From Diphasiastrum complanatum (lineage: Eukaryota; Streptophyta; Lycopodiopsida; Lycopodiales; Lycopodiaceae), in NCBI GenBank assembly GCA_029204225.1, contig CM055096.1:46571079-46635078 (forward strand): a stretch of 64,000 bases of DNA. The letters run 5' to 3'. Both the position numbers and the translations under genes were made by a program. The notes below the pieces were generated by a model, which was not told the origin of the DNA, did no database searches, and was given only the letters and a program-made list of their open reading frames with translations. Positions 33,210-45,739 of the stretch are shown one piece after another (positions within the stretch are counted from its first letter, which is position 1; each line of letters starts with the position of its first letter).

Positions 33210-33700
33210 TTGTCACATTTATTGATGGCCCGTTTCATCACGAGAGGCAGACAATTGTGTATCCTCTGCCAAGAATTGATGACTTGTTGGATCAATTGAA
33301 CTCATCATTCTATTTCACTTCATTGGATCTAGCATCTGGTTACTGGCAAATTTCCTTGGACAAGATGGGCGCACCCAAGACTGCGTTTTAGACTCCCATG
33401 GCTCTGTGTAAGTTTACTGTCATGCCTTTTGGTTTGTCAGATGCACATAGTACATTTCAAAGGATGATCAACATGATTCTGGCAGATTTGGTTGATGAAA
33501 GAATGGTAGTGGTATATCTCAATGACATTTGTATCCAGTCCAAAGACTGACCCGAACATTTGTGAGTGTTGAACCAAGTACTACAACGTCTGGAGCAGTG
33601 CAATCTCAAGTTGAAGATTAAAAAATGTAAGTGAGCACATACAAAGTTCAAATTTCAGTGGTCGTAATCTCACTGGCTGGAATTGAAAAGAATCCTTTCA
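33210..33700 (+). pseudogene. Ty3/gypsy reverse transcriptase fragment
   Basis: The plus frame reads YPLPRIDDLLDQLNSSFYFTSLDLASGYWQI, a stop, then FTVMPFGLSDAHSTFQRMI and VVVYLNDICIQSKD. In the family the catalytic box is YLDD; here it is YLND. An RRLEQCNLKLKIKKC-like stretch follows. Stops interrupt it at three places at least. No RNase H follows. Confidence 0.9.
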
Positions 33701-33799
33701 GGTTGTGCAGGACTATCCAGTGCCTAATAATGCTAAATAGTTATAGAGATTTTGGGGTAAAGAAGCAATGGTGGTAGATGGGGTTTGAGGCATTAATCT

Positions 33800-34075
33800 T
33801 ATCTCTACGAAGTTGTATGAAAGATGGGAAATTAAGGGTCCTAAACTAGCTCCCTTCTCTATCAAACTTGTAGATCAAATGTGCGTCAAGCCAACGAGAA
33901 TGGTAGCTGACATGTCAGTGAAAATAGCAAGGGTACATTTTGTTATCAATTTTGCGGTAATGGATCTTCTAGACTCACCTGCTGCTTATCGTGTCTTACT
34001 GGGCTGGCCCTGGTTATGAGTTGAGCAAGTAATTCATGACTGGGGAACATGCAAATCTAATTTTGGAAGTATAGA
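33800..34075 (+). pseudogene. Ty3/gypsy retropepsin fragment
   Basis: The plus frame contains IKLVDQMCVKPTRMV and then FVINFAVMDLLDSPAAYRVLLGWPWL, with IHDWG following out of frame. It resembles the C-terminal part of gypsy aspartic protease (usual LLGRPWL). The catalytic DSG triplet is upstream and not preserved. Note the order RT then PR, the reverse of the normal element, so the two fragments come from different insertions or a rearrangement. Confidence 0.65.
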
Positions 34076-34439
34076 ACAAGCGATAAAGGTGGACCAGTCC
34101 AATGGGTTGTGACACTGATACCACAAAAGTTGAATGATGCTCCTCCACTATAGGTCACATCATCAATTGTCAAGTACCAACTTCCAAGGATAGACAACCA
34201 TAGGTGTGCAATAGGACTCTCAAGTAGACATTGTACGTTGGGGAGAGGCATTAGCAACAATGGATTGCATGCTTGGATGTCCTTGCTACCACAATGAAGA
34301 TTCGGAGCCAGGCAAATCGCCAACAAGGAGAGATACCTTGGATACACTGATCACTTTTGATGTGAATATGGTGAACATAGCTTAGACTTCAATAGAATCG
34401 GTGGAAGAAAATTACAATGACATTTCATGTGCATTAGTC

Positions 34440-34640
34440 CTGAAAGATCCTCTGCCAAAAGCATCTGTCACAAAGAAAACCCAGAGGAAACATTGTTGCA
34501 ATCTAGTGATCAAATGCATTGATCATTTGGATGAAGCTATAAGCTCCCAACCACAACATAGAAATGCATTTAGGATCAGGCGTCAAGATGTTTAATAAAA
34601 TAGAACACATAGCAGTATCGAGCTAAAAACGAGCTCGAAT
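34440..34640 (-). repeat. Duplicated gypsy-derived segment
   Basis: Two blocks here (the CAAAGAAAACCCAGAGGAAA block and a CTCCCAACCACAACATAGAA block) recur at 35070-35120 and 35226-35335 with different spacing. They derive from the gypsy integrase fragment on the minus strand. Confidence 0.55.
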
Positions 34641-35046
34641 GTTACTTAACCACCAATATCATAGTTATGTAGTCTTCAAAACCTTCGCCAACTTATTAGG
34701 GTCCAATCAGATTTCATTATGCCATTAGAGACTATGGCAAGGGTTCCCAACAAGCAGAAGACCAAAGCCTAGGTCCAGGAGGAAGTGGGAAGGATTTAGG
34801 CGCCATGGGACCGTCACCAATTTAGGTCCAAGCCACTATTGGGCACTTTGAATGCCTTGAATATAAATCCAATTTTATTAGAATAAATAAGTGTTGGCAT
34901 CTTGAACAACACTTGGTTGACTCAATTATGTTGTCACTTAGAAATTAAGGGACTTAGGGCCATAGAATCAAGATAAATTAGTCAGAGGCCTAAAATTCAA
35001 GTTAGAATCAAAAAGCTAAAATTGGCAAGTGAATGAGAGGCATTAA
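34641..35046. other. Unassigned sequence
   Basis: Nothing recognisable between the two gypsy-derived repeats. Confidence 0.4.
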
Positions 35047-35112
35047 ACATGTGAGTGCCAAAACCGTCTATCACAAAAAAAACCCAGAGGAAACAACATT
35101 GCAATCTAGCGA

Positions 35113-35337
35113 TCACATAAGCATAAACGGGCTATATCCGGTAGCCGAATGCTTACTACTATTATAGGCAAACTCGATCAATGGAAGATACTTCTCCCAA
35201 TCAGATTGCCGTCGAGAAACATATGCTTGGATGAAGCTATATGCTCCCAACCGCAATAGAGAAATCCATTTAGGATCAAGCGCCAAGATGTTCCAGAACA
35301 TAGAACACATGGCATTATTGAGTAAAAACGAGCTCAA
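35113..35337 (-). pseudogene. Ty3/gypsy integrase C-terminal core fragment
   Basis: The minus frame has FWNILALDPKWIS followed by SRRQSDWEKYLPLIEFAYNSSKHSATGYSPFMLM, the highly conserved end of the gypsy integrase core. The catalytic Asp residues are not included. Confidence 0.85.
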
Positions 35338-35340
35338 ACA

Positions 35341-35673
35341 TACACAAGTGTTGTGGATGATGTTCTTCTTGCAAGTAGATTAAAGCTGTCTACAATTTTT
35401 TACAATGAGGAGGAGGATGAGGAACTTGGATTGCTCGTGAATATCAAAAAGCTTCTTGGATAATGATGCATCCATCAACAAGAGGAGCTTTCCATCAAAA
35501 GAAGAAGGCAAAATATACATATAAATCTTATTGGAAAGCCAGGAGACTACTAGCTGATTTCTAACAGGTTTATCACTTGTCTTAATATTCTCAAGCTTTG
35601 CATCACATCTTCTTGAGGGATCTCATTTTAATATTCAACAGTCTATCTACAGGTCATATGTTTAGAGTGTCTT
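35341..35673. other. Unassigned sequence left of copia element
   Basis: No gene or repeat recognised. Confidence 0.4.
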
Positions 35674-35678
35674 GTTTG

Positions 35679-35914
35679 TGTGAGAAATTGTCAAAAATTG
35701 GCAAATCTAGCTTGATTAAACCATGTAAATTAGTACATAGGTGGGTCCCACACACGTGAATCAATGTTGCCACGTGTGTAGGCTACCCTAGATAGGTTAG
35801 ATATCTTTCATAGGGTTACTTAGGTTTGTTTGGTCATAATTCCTATGTTATAGGGCCAAATTCCTTGAATCATGGAGGCGGTTGATCTACCTACACCAAC
35901 TTGGCAAAACTCTA
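35679..35914 (+). repeat. Truncated 5' LTR
   Basis: Nearly identical to 37622-37859, then homology stops abruptly. Confidence 0.8.
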
Positions 35915-35976
35915 TTGTCATTGCAAGATGGAGATGAGAAAGTAAATTGACTTATGAAAGGGACTTCTTCTCAACT

Positions 35977-36335
35977 TTACACTCTTTCAATGATGCGAAA
36001 AAGTTTGTCTTTACTGCAAGTCATGTGGGAGCTAGCCCCACTATCAATCCACCAAGTGTCTCTTGAATTGCCATTGCTTGTTGGTGAGGATGTAGATGCC
36101 ATCAAGAATAGATCTCCTTCATCCTCCTCTTCATATGCAAGGTTTCCTTGTTTGTTCTCCTCCTCTTGTGCTCTTTGCCTCTTGTAGCATTCGGATGCAA
36201 AATGCCCCTTCTTTCCACAAAAGAAGCATTTTAGCCTTGACTTGTCCTTTGCCTTTGAACTTGATGCTTGATCATCCTCCTTGGCCTCCTTTGCTTGATC
36301 CTTCTTGGATCCCTTGGTCTTCTTCTTGCCCTTGA
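35977..36335 (-). pseudogene. Copia gag zinc knuckle and protease start, inverted
   Basis: The minus frame includes a Lys-rich stretch, CFFCGKKGHFASEC (a CCHC knuckle) and WWIDSGASSHMT, the catalytic DSG of the copia protease, then CSKDKLFRIIERV. The frame is open over this stretch. Turned round, its end would lead directly into the plus-strand protease sequence that starts at 36336, so a local inversion of about 370 bp is the simplest account. Confidence 0.85.
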
Positions 36336-36780
36336 ATGAAGTGTAGGAAAGATGGTGCTGGTACCATTTCTTTGTGTCTAGAATCCTCCAAAAGTATGGA
36401 TCTAGAAAATGTTCTTTATGTACCATCAATCACCAAAAATAAAAATATGCTAAGTGTTGGTCAACTTGTGAAAAGTGGTTTGGATATCCACTTCAAGCAT
36501 GGTGTTTGTTCCATTTCGAAGAATGATGTTTGCATAGCAAAGGGGTTTAAACATGGAAGATTGTTTAAATTGGAAGCTTGTGTGGCTATTGAGAATGCAA
36601 CTAACAATCTTGGTAACAAGAAGCTTGCAAGGATTGAGGAGGAGCATCAAAGAGAAGAAGATTTTGAGCATCAACCTCAAAACCCAAGAGCTCCAAGGAG
36701 TACCTCAAAGACAAAGGCAAGTCATCAAATTGCGTGCAATTTTTCCATTCAAGTGTGCACCTTGCAAGGGTGAAGAGCAT
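36336..36780 (+). pseudogene. Copia protease C-terminal part
   Basis: The plus frame reads GTISLCLESSK, MDLENVLYVPSITKNKNMLSVGQLVKSGL and VCIAKGFKHGRLFKLE, the standard continuation from copia protease toward integrase. It then loses similarity; expected integrase and RT motifs are not seen. Confidence 0.8.
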
Positions 36781-37621
36781 CGGAGAGTCTACTATCTTTG
36801 AATCCTTCTTGGATAGACATGAAGTGGCTTGTTTCTTATCTTTAAGATTGATGATGTTTAGTACTTTATATGACAAGACAATGAAGTTGAATGCTTTCCG
36901 ATCTACATTTATTGTTGATATAACAATTTCATTGGATAACTATTTTTGTAATAGTTTGTATAGAGTCATAAAAGATGAAACATCATTTGTTTTGGAAATC
37001 TTTGTGTCCACATGCTTTGTGCATGATCATGTCAATGTAAGGACCAAAGAAAATCCTACGTCAATGATAGGAGTAATGGAAGTTTGTTGCTTTTCAAGGA
37101 GAGATTGTAGAATCTACATGTATTCCACCAAAGAAGTTGTCAATGGTGGAAATATGGTCTAGAAGCATGTATGGAGCAGCACCTTATCCAAGTCATTGAT
37201 GGTTTGGAGTCAAGTCAAGTGGAGGAGCAAGCTCAAGACCCAAGGACTCCAAGAAGAACCTTGAATAACAAGATGGAGCCATCAAGGCTCACCCATATGA
37301 ATCAAGCAAGGCAAGTTGGATTTGGCAACATTCTTTATGCACTTAATAACCTAATTGATATACCATCAAGTGCACAAAATGCCTTGGGATTCAAAGCTTG
37401 GCATGATGTATAGTTTTGAAGTGTGCAACATGTATATAGACACATTTTTGGAACATCTTGTAAGGGATCCTTTAAGAGGTGGTGAAAGATCCTTCATGGA
37501 CATCATTCTCTATTGGAGTCTCAAAAATTCCTTGTTTGTAGCTGGATTTTTTAAGAAACTTCTAAAGTATTCATGCATCAAGCAAAGAGAGTTGTAGATA
37601 GATCAAGCTAAATTTGAGGAG
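36781..37621 (+). other. Copia interior without recognisable pol domains
   Basis: Open stretches at 36734-37162, 37171-37413 and 37355-37597 have no RT or RNase H motifs. The last runs to the polypurine tract (37613-37621), as in the 7.3-kb copia. Possibly captured or heavily decayed sequence. Confidence 0.4.
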
Positions 37622-38308
37622 TGTGAAAAATTGTCAAAAATTGGCAAATCTAGCTTGATTAAACCATGTAAATTAGTACATAGCAGGTCCCACACACGTG
37701 AATCAATGTTGCCACGTGTGTAGGCTACCCTAGATAGGTTAGATATCATTCATAGGGTTACTTAGGTTTGTTTGGTCATAATTCCTAAATTATAGGGCCA
37801 AATTCCTTGAATCATGGAGGTGGTTGGTCTACCTAGCCACCAACTTGGCAAAACTCTAGGGTTAGGAAAGATTGACAAATTAGGGCAAAAATGTCAATCA
37901 TCTTCCTTATTACATGCTGGATTTTCACCTAACTTGAGAGGAGAAGAGCCCTATTGTACATACAATCCATCATTCCATAGTGAGGAGATAGAATATTTTT
38001 GGGAGCTCGTTGGCAAACTCGACCTTCTACACTATGTACTTTAATTTCTTTTGGATCCAAGCAAAAACTAAGTGTTCTTAACAACATTTGTTGTCTACAG
38101 GCCGTACTGTGTACTATACCACACTTGTGTGGGGTGACATCACTTTTGATTAATGATTTTAGATTGCTCTTGCTTGATGCATGTAAAATTGTCAATCTAG
38201 ATCTCAATTTTGTGTGTCTAGTTTGCATTTGTTTTATGATCAATCAATCAATCCCTCTTGTGAGTCATTAATAGACTCAAGTAGGGTCCAAAGTACTGTA
38301 CTTTGACA
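37622..38308 (+). repeat. 3' LTR of copia element
   Basis: 687 bp if the TTTGACA end is right. A relative lies at 60789-61260 (shared CTTCCTTATTACATGCTGGA block and neighbours). Confidence 0.7.
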
Positions 38309-38313
38309 GTTTG

Positions 38314-40012
38314 GGGTCAAGTTATTACAAGACACATTTATGGATTTGGGTGCCATTGGAATCTTGATGCTACCTTGATATTTGGACTTGGGCTAATTAC
38401 ATAACCTGCATATTGCCTTGGGATAGCTTCGCTTTTACTCACACCAATCACATGTAGAGATAGGTCGCTTCTAGGGGATGCTTTACATTTTTAAGTGGCA
38501 TAGAAAGCTGTATGGCTTAATAAAATTTCCATGATGGTATAGAAATAGAATTGCTATCCCTTTTTGTTCAAAGGTTCTCTTGCCTGTACCTCTCTACATT
38601 CCAGGGTTCTCTTGCCTGTGAAGACAGTTTTATGCACATGTTATTTTCTCTATGTGATCATACGTTACTTCTAATGTATATACAATATGGGTTGGTTACT
38701 TGTGTATGCAGCAAGCTGTTGAGATTGGTTTCAACAAGAAGTGCCAACAATAGGTTGGAAGGAATTCAGGAAGAACTCATGAGGTAGGATGTATGCATAT
38801 CATGAGGTAAGCGCTTAGCATCTCATGTTTGTCAACCAAGAAATTTTAACATTTTATGGCATCAAGATGTAAGAAAAATTGATGGGTGCATAATGGATGT
38901 AGTTATATAAGAGATCATTTGGTTGGTTGAAGAATAAATGATTGGGTAGGTGTGTGACATTTTAATTTTTTAAAAAAATCAAGCAAAATTGCAAACACAA
39001 ATAAAAGTAAAAGCATAATGCTTTTCATCTTTTTGTAAAAGTGGAAACCTACGTTTGTTCTCCTTATTGGCAAAGGATTATAAAGGTAGAAACTCATGAT
39101 AGTAATTTCAACCAACATGTTGTCACAATCAAGAGTACAAAATAACATCATTTGTGGTTTCTCCAACATTAACTTGAGATGGCATTTCTCTAGTTTTGAA
39201 TAACAAACATATATTTGTTGTTAACGTATAGATATACTATTGAATGTGTAAGGAAATTGCTATGCTGTTGGAAGCATGTTAATGGGATGGGTTTCTGCTG
39301 CTCAACCCCTTGCAAGTCAAAGATATAAAAAGTTTGTGTTTAAAAGAGAAAACCCTTGTTCAAAGGATTTGATTTTTAGACTTGATACATGGTTTGCTGG
39401 TGCCTTCTGACATGACACATGAAAGTAGAATAGGTTTATAATGGAAACATCTCAAAATTGTGACCTTTCACTGCTAAGGAGGCCAGTTGCATTTCTCACA
39501 ACATGACTCAATCAACTAGCTTAAAATTGGTCCAACTTTTATTCCTAGAAAAGCCTGAAATACAAATTATAGTTAAGCTTGTCAAATAAAGCACTGAGGT
39601 GTTCTATTGAGCTCTCAGAAGTCGGGCAATAAGCGCAATGATCCTACTATGCTTCTTGAGTTGATTGTCTAATCAAATTTTGATGATCAAAATTTCTTGG
39701 CTTCTACTACAAGTTCATACTCTTTGTATATACAATTTGAATTAGAGAATTTTTTTTTAAATTCAATCTTGTAAACAATGCATTTACTCTAACTAAGTCT
39801 TTACAAAACTAGGCAGTTAAAGCTTTTGTCTTCTAAACTAAAGTGAGATAACTAATAGTGGTGACTTTCTATTTGAAAAATCGCGATCATATAACAATTA
39901 GGTAAAGAAAATGCTCCATTGTGAGTGGTATCATGAAAATTTTGATTAAGGTTCAACAATCACTTGAATTGAGAATCTATTCGAGTTTCTTTGAATTTTG
40001 TTCAAACATCCT
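38314..40012. other. Unassigned sequence with one possible exon
   Basis: Between TGTATGCAG (ends 38710) and GTAGG (38785) is an open 74-bp stretch reading KLLRLVSTRSANNRLEGIQEE. It looks like an isolated exon of an unknown gene. Nothing else is recognised. Confidence 0.3.
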
Positions 40013-42696
40013 CTAACATTCCCCAAATGGTCTCAAAACATGCTCAATTTTGATCTGAATTTTGTTCAAATGTTCCTCGAATTTCAAAATGTTTGGACCC
40101 GATTCTTACCTTCTTTGCTCTGTCTCGAATATTCATGTATTTTTATAAACTGTTCAAGTAGCTTATGTATGAATGAGTAGAAGTTCTTAGAGGATAAAAA
40201 TACGTGAGTAGGAATAAGATTAACTCCATCAAATTTGTCACTGGTAGGCCAAATTATCAAAAATCCACCATAGCCAAAGCTTTAGTCCAAGTTACCACAT
40301 TGATTTGCGAATCATCACCCATGACAATCATTCTCTAGTGATGTGACTGACGTCCACCTTTTGTTGTTGAACTTGCCAACTTGCCAAATTTTAGTTTTGT
40401 TCCTAAAAGTTGTTGTTGTTTAAATCAGTCTAATATTGATTCTGCAAAATTTGCTTAAATGAGTGAAAGACCTTGCTGAGTAATATTGGCCAGTCATGAA
40501 GGTTCTGAACTTTTCACTTATAAGTTGATGATTGGATCTTGACTAATTAAGCTAATTTTGTGTGTCAGGAAATCAATATGGCAGATGATAATGCAAATGC
40601 AGCTCTCGATGGTTAGGTGCCAATGCCTACCTATCTACAAATTTGCCAGTCGTTAAGCCAAGTGCTTAATGAAATAAACAACAGGAGCACTTTAAGGGAT
40701 CAACAAATGGAAGTAATGTTGAATCAAGTGAAAACTTTATCCGCACCGAATTTGGGCTTTCAGCCTGAACCTTTTTCGGAGGAAAAGAAAGAGAAAAAAA
40801 CTTGAAGTTGTAGATGATTGGTTAACCAAGTGGACCGGCTATTTCAATCTACACGGAATTCCTGAAGAAAAAAAGATTGAGAGTGTTATTCTGTTCTTCC
40901 GTGGGAAAGCTTCGTCGCGCGTGATCTGCAACCAAATGGGATGAGTTTATGGAAGTGTTCAGAAAGTCGTTTGTGGTTGTAGGCGACTCAGATTTCTACC
41001 AAAGATTTGTTAACTGCAAAATGGGTACTCGGAGTTTGGACTCGTACCTGCAAGATTTTATGGATTTATGGAATAAAGTTCCCTCATTCGATGCAAAACT
41101 GGCACTGTGGCAGTTTATCCTAGGTCTGCCTGTAGATTATCAGAATGAGTGCAAGCGTAATGTGCCTCAAACTTTCGACGACGTCGTACGAGTCGCGAAA
41201 GGATTTCACAGTGGTGGCATTTAGGAAGCGATTACAGGCTAATCCATCTGGATCATCCGGAACCAGCCAGAATAAAGGAAAGAAAAGAGTTCGTGGGAAT
41301 AATAAATCCAAGTATTTCGACGAACTGGATCAAGCTGCATCTGAGTTTAGACCAAAGAAACATTTGTCCCGGAAAAAGGCTAGAAGGACCAATGTGTGTT
41401 TCCATTGTAGTAAGCCTGGACATGTTATGAAATTCTGTCCAGAGTGAAAGAAAGGTGCAGCTCAAGTGATTGAGATGCCAGGTAAAGAAAATCTTAAGTT
41501 GGAAATTAATAAGGTTAATTGTGAGTGTCATTGTTCTTTTAGTACTACTTCATTCTTGCCAAATGATTTATTTCGTTTGAAAGGCACTGTTAATGGACAT
41601 GAGGTTAGTATTTTAGTGGACAGTGGATCTACTCATAATTTCATTAACTCTGGTCTTGTGCAGAAACTCGGCCTGAAAACTGAAGCCAGTAACCATAGAT
41701 ATCGAGTATATCTAGCTTCAGGTGCGGAGTTGGAGACGTGGGATGTTAAAGTTCCAAGACTTCCAGTTTGGATCCAAGATTATAGAGAGTTAATAGATTT
41801 CCATGTTTTAGATTTAGAACGTACGGACATAATTCTAGGATACGAGTGGTTATTTGATAAGCATGCTGAGATAGATTTTGCAAAGCATGTTCTCTCTTTT
41901 CAGGAGGGTAAAGAAATAGTTACGTTATTTGGAGACCAATATGTACATCCATCTGGGATGAGTTCATTTGCTGATGTAATGGAAATTTTTGATTCGCAGT
42001 ATGAAGCTTATTCTTTATTTGCTAAGCCAATTTTGGATTTATCTGAAATGCATCTTAGTAGTTGTGAATTGTCAAAGATTCTTAACTCTGTAGACTCAGA
42101 TCAGGAGCAAATTGAGAAGAATAAGAAATTGTTTGAATTTAAAGATGTATTTCCACAAGAATTACCTCCTGGAATACCGCCGTCCAGATCGGTAGACCAT
42201 AAGATAGAGTTAATTCCTGGTAGTCACCCTATCTCTAGACAACCTTACAGGTTCTCTCAGAAAGAAGATGGGGTGCTCCTGTCTTCAGGTTGTGTGTGGA
42301 CTACAAGGGATTGAATAAGGTAACTATTAAAAATAAATATCCTTTGCCTCATATGGATGATCCGGTAGATCGATTAGGTGGAGCTAAATACTTCACAAAG
42401 ATGGATCTTAGAACCGGATATCATCAGATTAGGATTCATCCGAATGATGTGCAAAAGACAGGTTTTCGGACGAGATTCGGTCATTATGAATTTCTTGTGC
42501 TTCCTTTTGGGTTGACGAATGCACGAGCTACGTTCCAACAGATGATGAACGATCTTTCGTCCATATCTAGGGAAGTGTGTGGTTGTATTCTTAGATGACA
42601 TTCGTAGGACACTTAAGGAGCATTTGAGTCATCTTAAGACTGTCTTAGATATTCTCAGACGAGAGAAACTTTATGCTAAGGAATCTAAATGTGAAG
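40013..42696 (+). pseudogene. Ty3/gypsy copy, plus strand: gag, protease, RT start
   Basis: Plus-strand order: leader (40013-40577), gag start MADDNANAALDG with a stop at codon 13, gag body 40617-41440 ending in the CCHC knuckle CFHCSKPGHVMKFC, retropepsin (frame 41466-42314, DSGST at residues 52-56, HNFIN, LGYEWL), then RT. Between YRFSQK and the [18 protein letters not shown] block about 35 residues of RT are deleted. The RT palm follows ([32 protein letters not shown] near 42590). It ends at about 42696, where the inverted copy starts. Frameshifts make it inactive. Confidence 0.9.
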
Positions 42697-44510
42697 TAGA
42701 ATTATGTCCGTACGTGAAACATGGAAATCTATTAACTCTCTATAATCTTGGATCCAAACTGGAAGTCTTGAAACTTTAACATCCCACGTCTCCAACTCCA
42801 CACCTGAAGCTAGATATACTCGATATCTATGGTTACTGGCTTCAGTTTTCAGGCCGAGTTTCTGCACAAGACCAGAGTTAATGAAATTATGAGTAGATCC
42901 ACTGTCCACTAAAATACTAACTTCATGTCCATTAACAGTGCCTTTCAAATGAAATAAATCATATGCCAAGAATGAAGTAGTACCAAAAGAACAATCACAC
43001 TCACAATTAACCTTATTAATTTCCAACTTAAGATTTTCTTTACTTGGCATCTCAATCACTTGAGCTGCGCCTTTCTTTCACTCTGGGCAGAATTTCATAA
43101 CATGTCCAGGCTTACTACAATGGAAACACACATTGGTCCTTCTAGCCTTTTTCCGGGACAAATGTTTCTTTTGTCTAAACTCAGATGCAGCTTGATCCAG
43201 TTCGTCGAAATACTTGGATTTTTTATTCCCTGCTGGTTCCGGATGATCCAGATGGATTAGCGTGTAATCGCTTCTTAAATGCCACCATTGTGAAATCCTT
43301 TCGCGACTCGTACGACGTCGTCGAAAGTTTGAAGCACATTACGCTTGCGCTCATTCTGATAATCTACAGGCAGACCTAGGATAAACTGCCACAGTGCCAG
43401 TTTTGCATCGAATGAGGGAACTTTATTCCATAAATCCATAAAATCTTGCAGGTACGAGTCCAAACTCCGAGTACCCATTTTGCAGTTAACAAATCTTTGG
43501 TAGAAATCTGAGTCGTCTACAACCACAAACGACTTTCTGGACACTTCCATAAACTCATCCCATGTGGTAGGTTTTGGTTGCAGATCTTGCGCGACGAAGC
43601 TTTCCCACGGAAGAACAAAATAACACTCAATCTTTTCTTCTTCAAGAATTCCGTGTAGATTAAAATAGCCGGTCCGCTTGGTTAACCAATCATCTACAAC
43701 TTCGGGTTTTTTCTCTTTCTTCTCCCCCAAAAAAGGTTCATGCTGAAAGCCCAAATTCGGTGCGGATAAAGTTTTCACTTGATTCAACATTACTTCCATT
43801 TGTTGATCCCTTAAAGTGCTTCTGTTGTTTATTTCATTAAGCGCTTGGCTTAACGACTGGCAAATTTGTAGATAGGTAGGCATTGGCACCTGACCATCGA
43901 GAGCTGCATTTGCATTATCATCTGCCATATTGATTTCCTGACACGCAAAATTAGCTTAATTAGTCAAGATCCAATCATCAACTTATAAGTGAAAAGTTCA
44001 AAACCTTCATGACTGGCCGATGTTACTCAGCAAGGTCTTTCAGTCATTTAAGCAAATTTTGCAGAATCATTATTAGGCTAATTTAAACAACTTTTAGGAC
44101 CAAAACTAAAATTTGGCAAGCTGGCAGGTTCAACAACAAACATCCATTCTGATGAGGAATCAGAAGGTGGACGTCAGTTACGTCACTAGAGGATGATTGT
44201 CATGCGTGATGATTCGCAAATCAATGTGGTAAATTGGACTAAAGCTTTGGCTATGGTGGATTTTGGATAATTTGGCCTACCAGTGACAAATTTGATGGAG
44301 TTAATCTTACTCCTACTCACGTAATTTTATCCTCTAAGAACTTCTACTCATTCATACATAAGCTACTTGAACAGTTTATACAAATACACGAATATTCGAG
44401 ACAGAGCAAAGAAGGTATGAATTGGGTCCAAACATTTTGAAATTCGAGCAATATTTGAAAAATTTCAGATCAAAATTGAGCATGTTTTGAGGCCATTTGG
44501 GGAATGTTAG
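42697..44510 (-). pseudogene. Ty3/gypsy copy, minus strand: gag and protease
   Basis: A second copy of the same element family, inverted relative to the first. The gag start is on minus at 43928 and is open for 217 codons (the plus copy is broken here). The protease frame (43059-42685) has DSGST and stops at the inversion junction. The leader runs to 44510. Predicted proteins differ from the plus copy at scattered residues and by a small deletion before RTDIIL, so the two are not freshly duplicated. Confidence 0.9.
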
Positions 44511-45739
44511 GTATTGAAGAAAAACATATTTTTCATTCATGATTCAATGATCTTATTGCAGTACGCTTTCAAGTAGTTTCATTATATAGATTCGCTTGCT
44601 ACGTATACTTGTGATTTTACTATTTGTATTTTTATGGTGATTGTGTACGGAATGCTTGATTTACACTTGTCTAAGTCGGAACCATTTAATTCTATTGATT
44701 AATGTCCAAGTATCAAATCAAAAAATGCATGGCTGCCATAGACACCTAAATTATTCGCATTTCTCATGTTTATCTTAGATGCCTACATATGAAATTTGAT
44801 AGAAGTCAAAGGAATGATAATGAACTAACTAGCAACTATCGAATCAATTCGAACAAATAATTTCATCCCCCCTTTTTGGGGAGGCAAGCAATTTCTACCA
44901 CAAGCTTGTCAAGATAGATTCTCAGCAAAATTCTCCAATGATGTCACACATCCATGTAGAGTGAACAATGAAGAAGATAAGAGTGAAGGCCATCAAGAAC
45001 ATATATTTCTTTTTATAATGGACCTAGAGGCTTTACCACCAAAAGCCACTTTAGGGCATTTGTAATGAATCTCTCATCGAATCTCTTTAAGTGTTCACCT
45101 TAGGGGAAGGACAAGAGTATTTTCACAGAGCTATCTGAACTAAATCCTATGCACACCAAATATCCACTTTATTGATTTCTATTGAAAGTACATATCAAGA
45201 TCCTAGCATAAACACATAAGAGCAATATTGCTAAGTCTCCTCCCAACCACCTGTGCTGCATAGTTGAAAGATGAGGCATACTCAAGAGGCTCCCCCTCTT
45301 AAGCTCCCACGCCTTCCTGCCTCAAGCACCGCACCCACTCGACCTTGACGTGTCCTACATTGACACATGACATACTCCATACACAGCTGACATGCCACTT
45401 GGCAGTACCGACACATAGGCAAGTGACGTTTGACATGTGCCACTCATACACTGGACCAAGTAACCAATGAGCATATGACACGTGTCCCATTGACCGGCAA
45501 GTCTCCTACTCTTTAGGAGGTTAGTTCAGCAGCCTCTAAATTAAGACCCAATAGCACATACCAAATACAAATAGGTCAACAAGTTAACCAAAACTCGCTA
45601 TTTACATTTTCTTACGAAACAACACTGTCCAGGGTGAGCCATTTCAATATTTACAATTTAAAAAGCCAATGTGTTCACACTAAGGCAAGAATATAAGTAC
45701 ATGAGATTGTTTCCCTCCTCAAGGAACATTGTCTGCGAT
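44511..45739. other. Unassigned sequence
   Basis: No gene recognised. At 45340-45495 the words TGACATGTG, GACACGTGTCC and similar recur irregularly, giving a spurious 63-codon minus frame. Confidence 0.4.

Larger units (their letters stand above)
35679..38308 (+). mobile_element. Copia element with inverted gag/protease segment
   Basis: The left LTR begins TGTGAGAAATTG at 35679 and the right LTR begins TGTGAAAAATTG at 37622 after the polypurine tract TTTGAGGAG. GTTTG lies before the left LTR (35674-35678) and after a TTTGACA end at 38308 (38309-38313), a plausible 5-bp duplication. The left LTR is truncated to about 236 bp (to 35914). Inside, gag zinc-knuckle and protease start are on minus (36335-35977) while the protease continuation is on plus (from 36336). 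RT and RNase H are missing, so the copy cannot act alone. Confidence 0.75.
40013..44510. repeat. Large inverted repeat formed by two gypsy copies
   Basis: Arms 40013-41837 and 42697-44510 are reverse complements over about 1.8 kb with small indels. The spacer 41838-42696 is the RT part of the plus copy. Neither arm shows LTR termini at its outer edge. Confidence 0.88.

Noticed and set aside
45299-45490. 63-codon minus frame with repeated GHV/W words; irregular TGACATGTG motif cluster
   Set aside because: The repeated DNA words have no fixed spacing, and the frame is a by-product. Not a CRISPR-like or regulated array.
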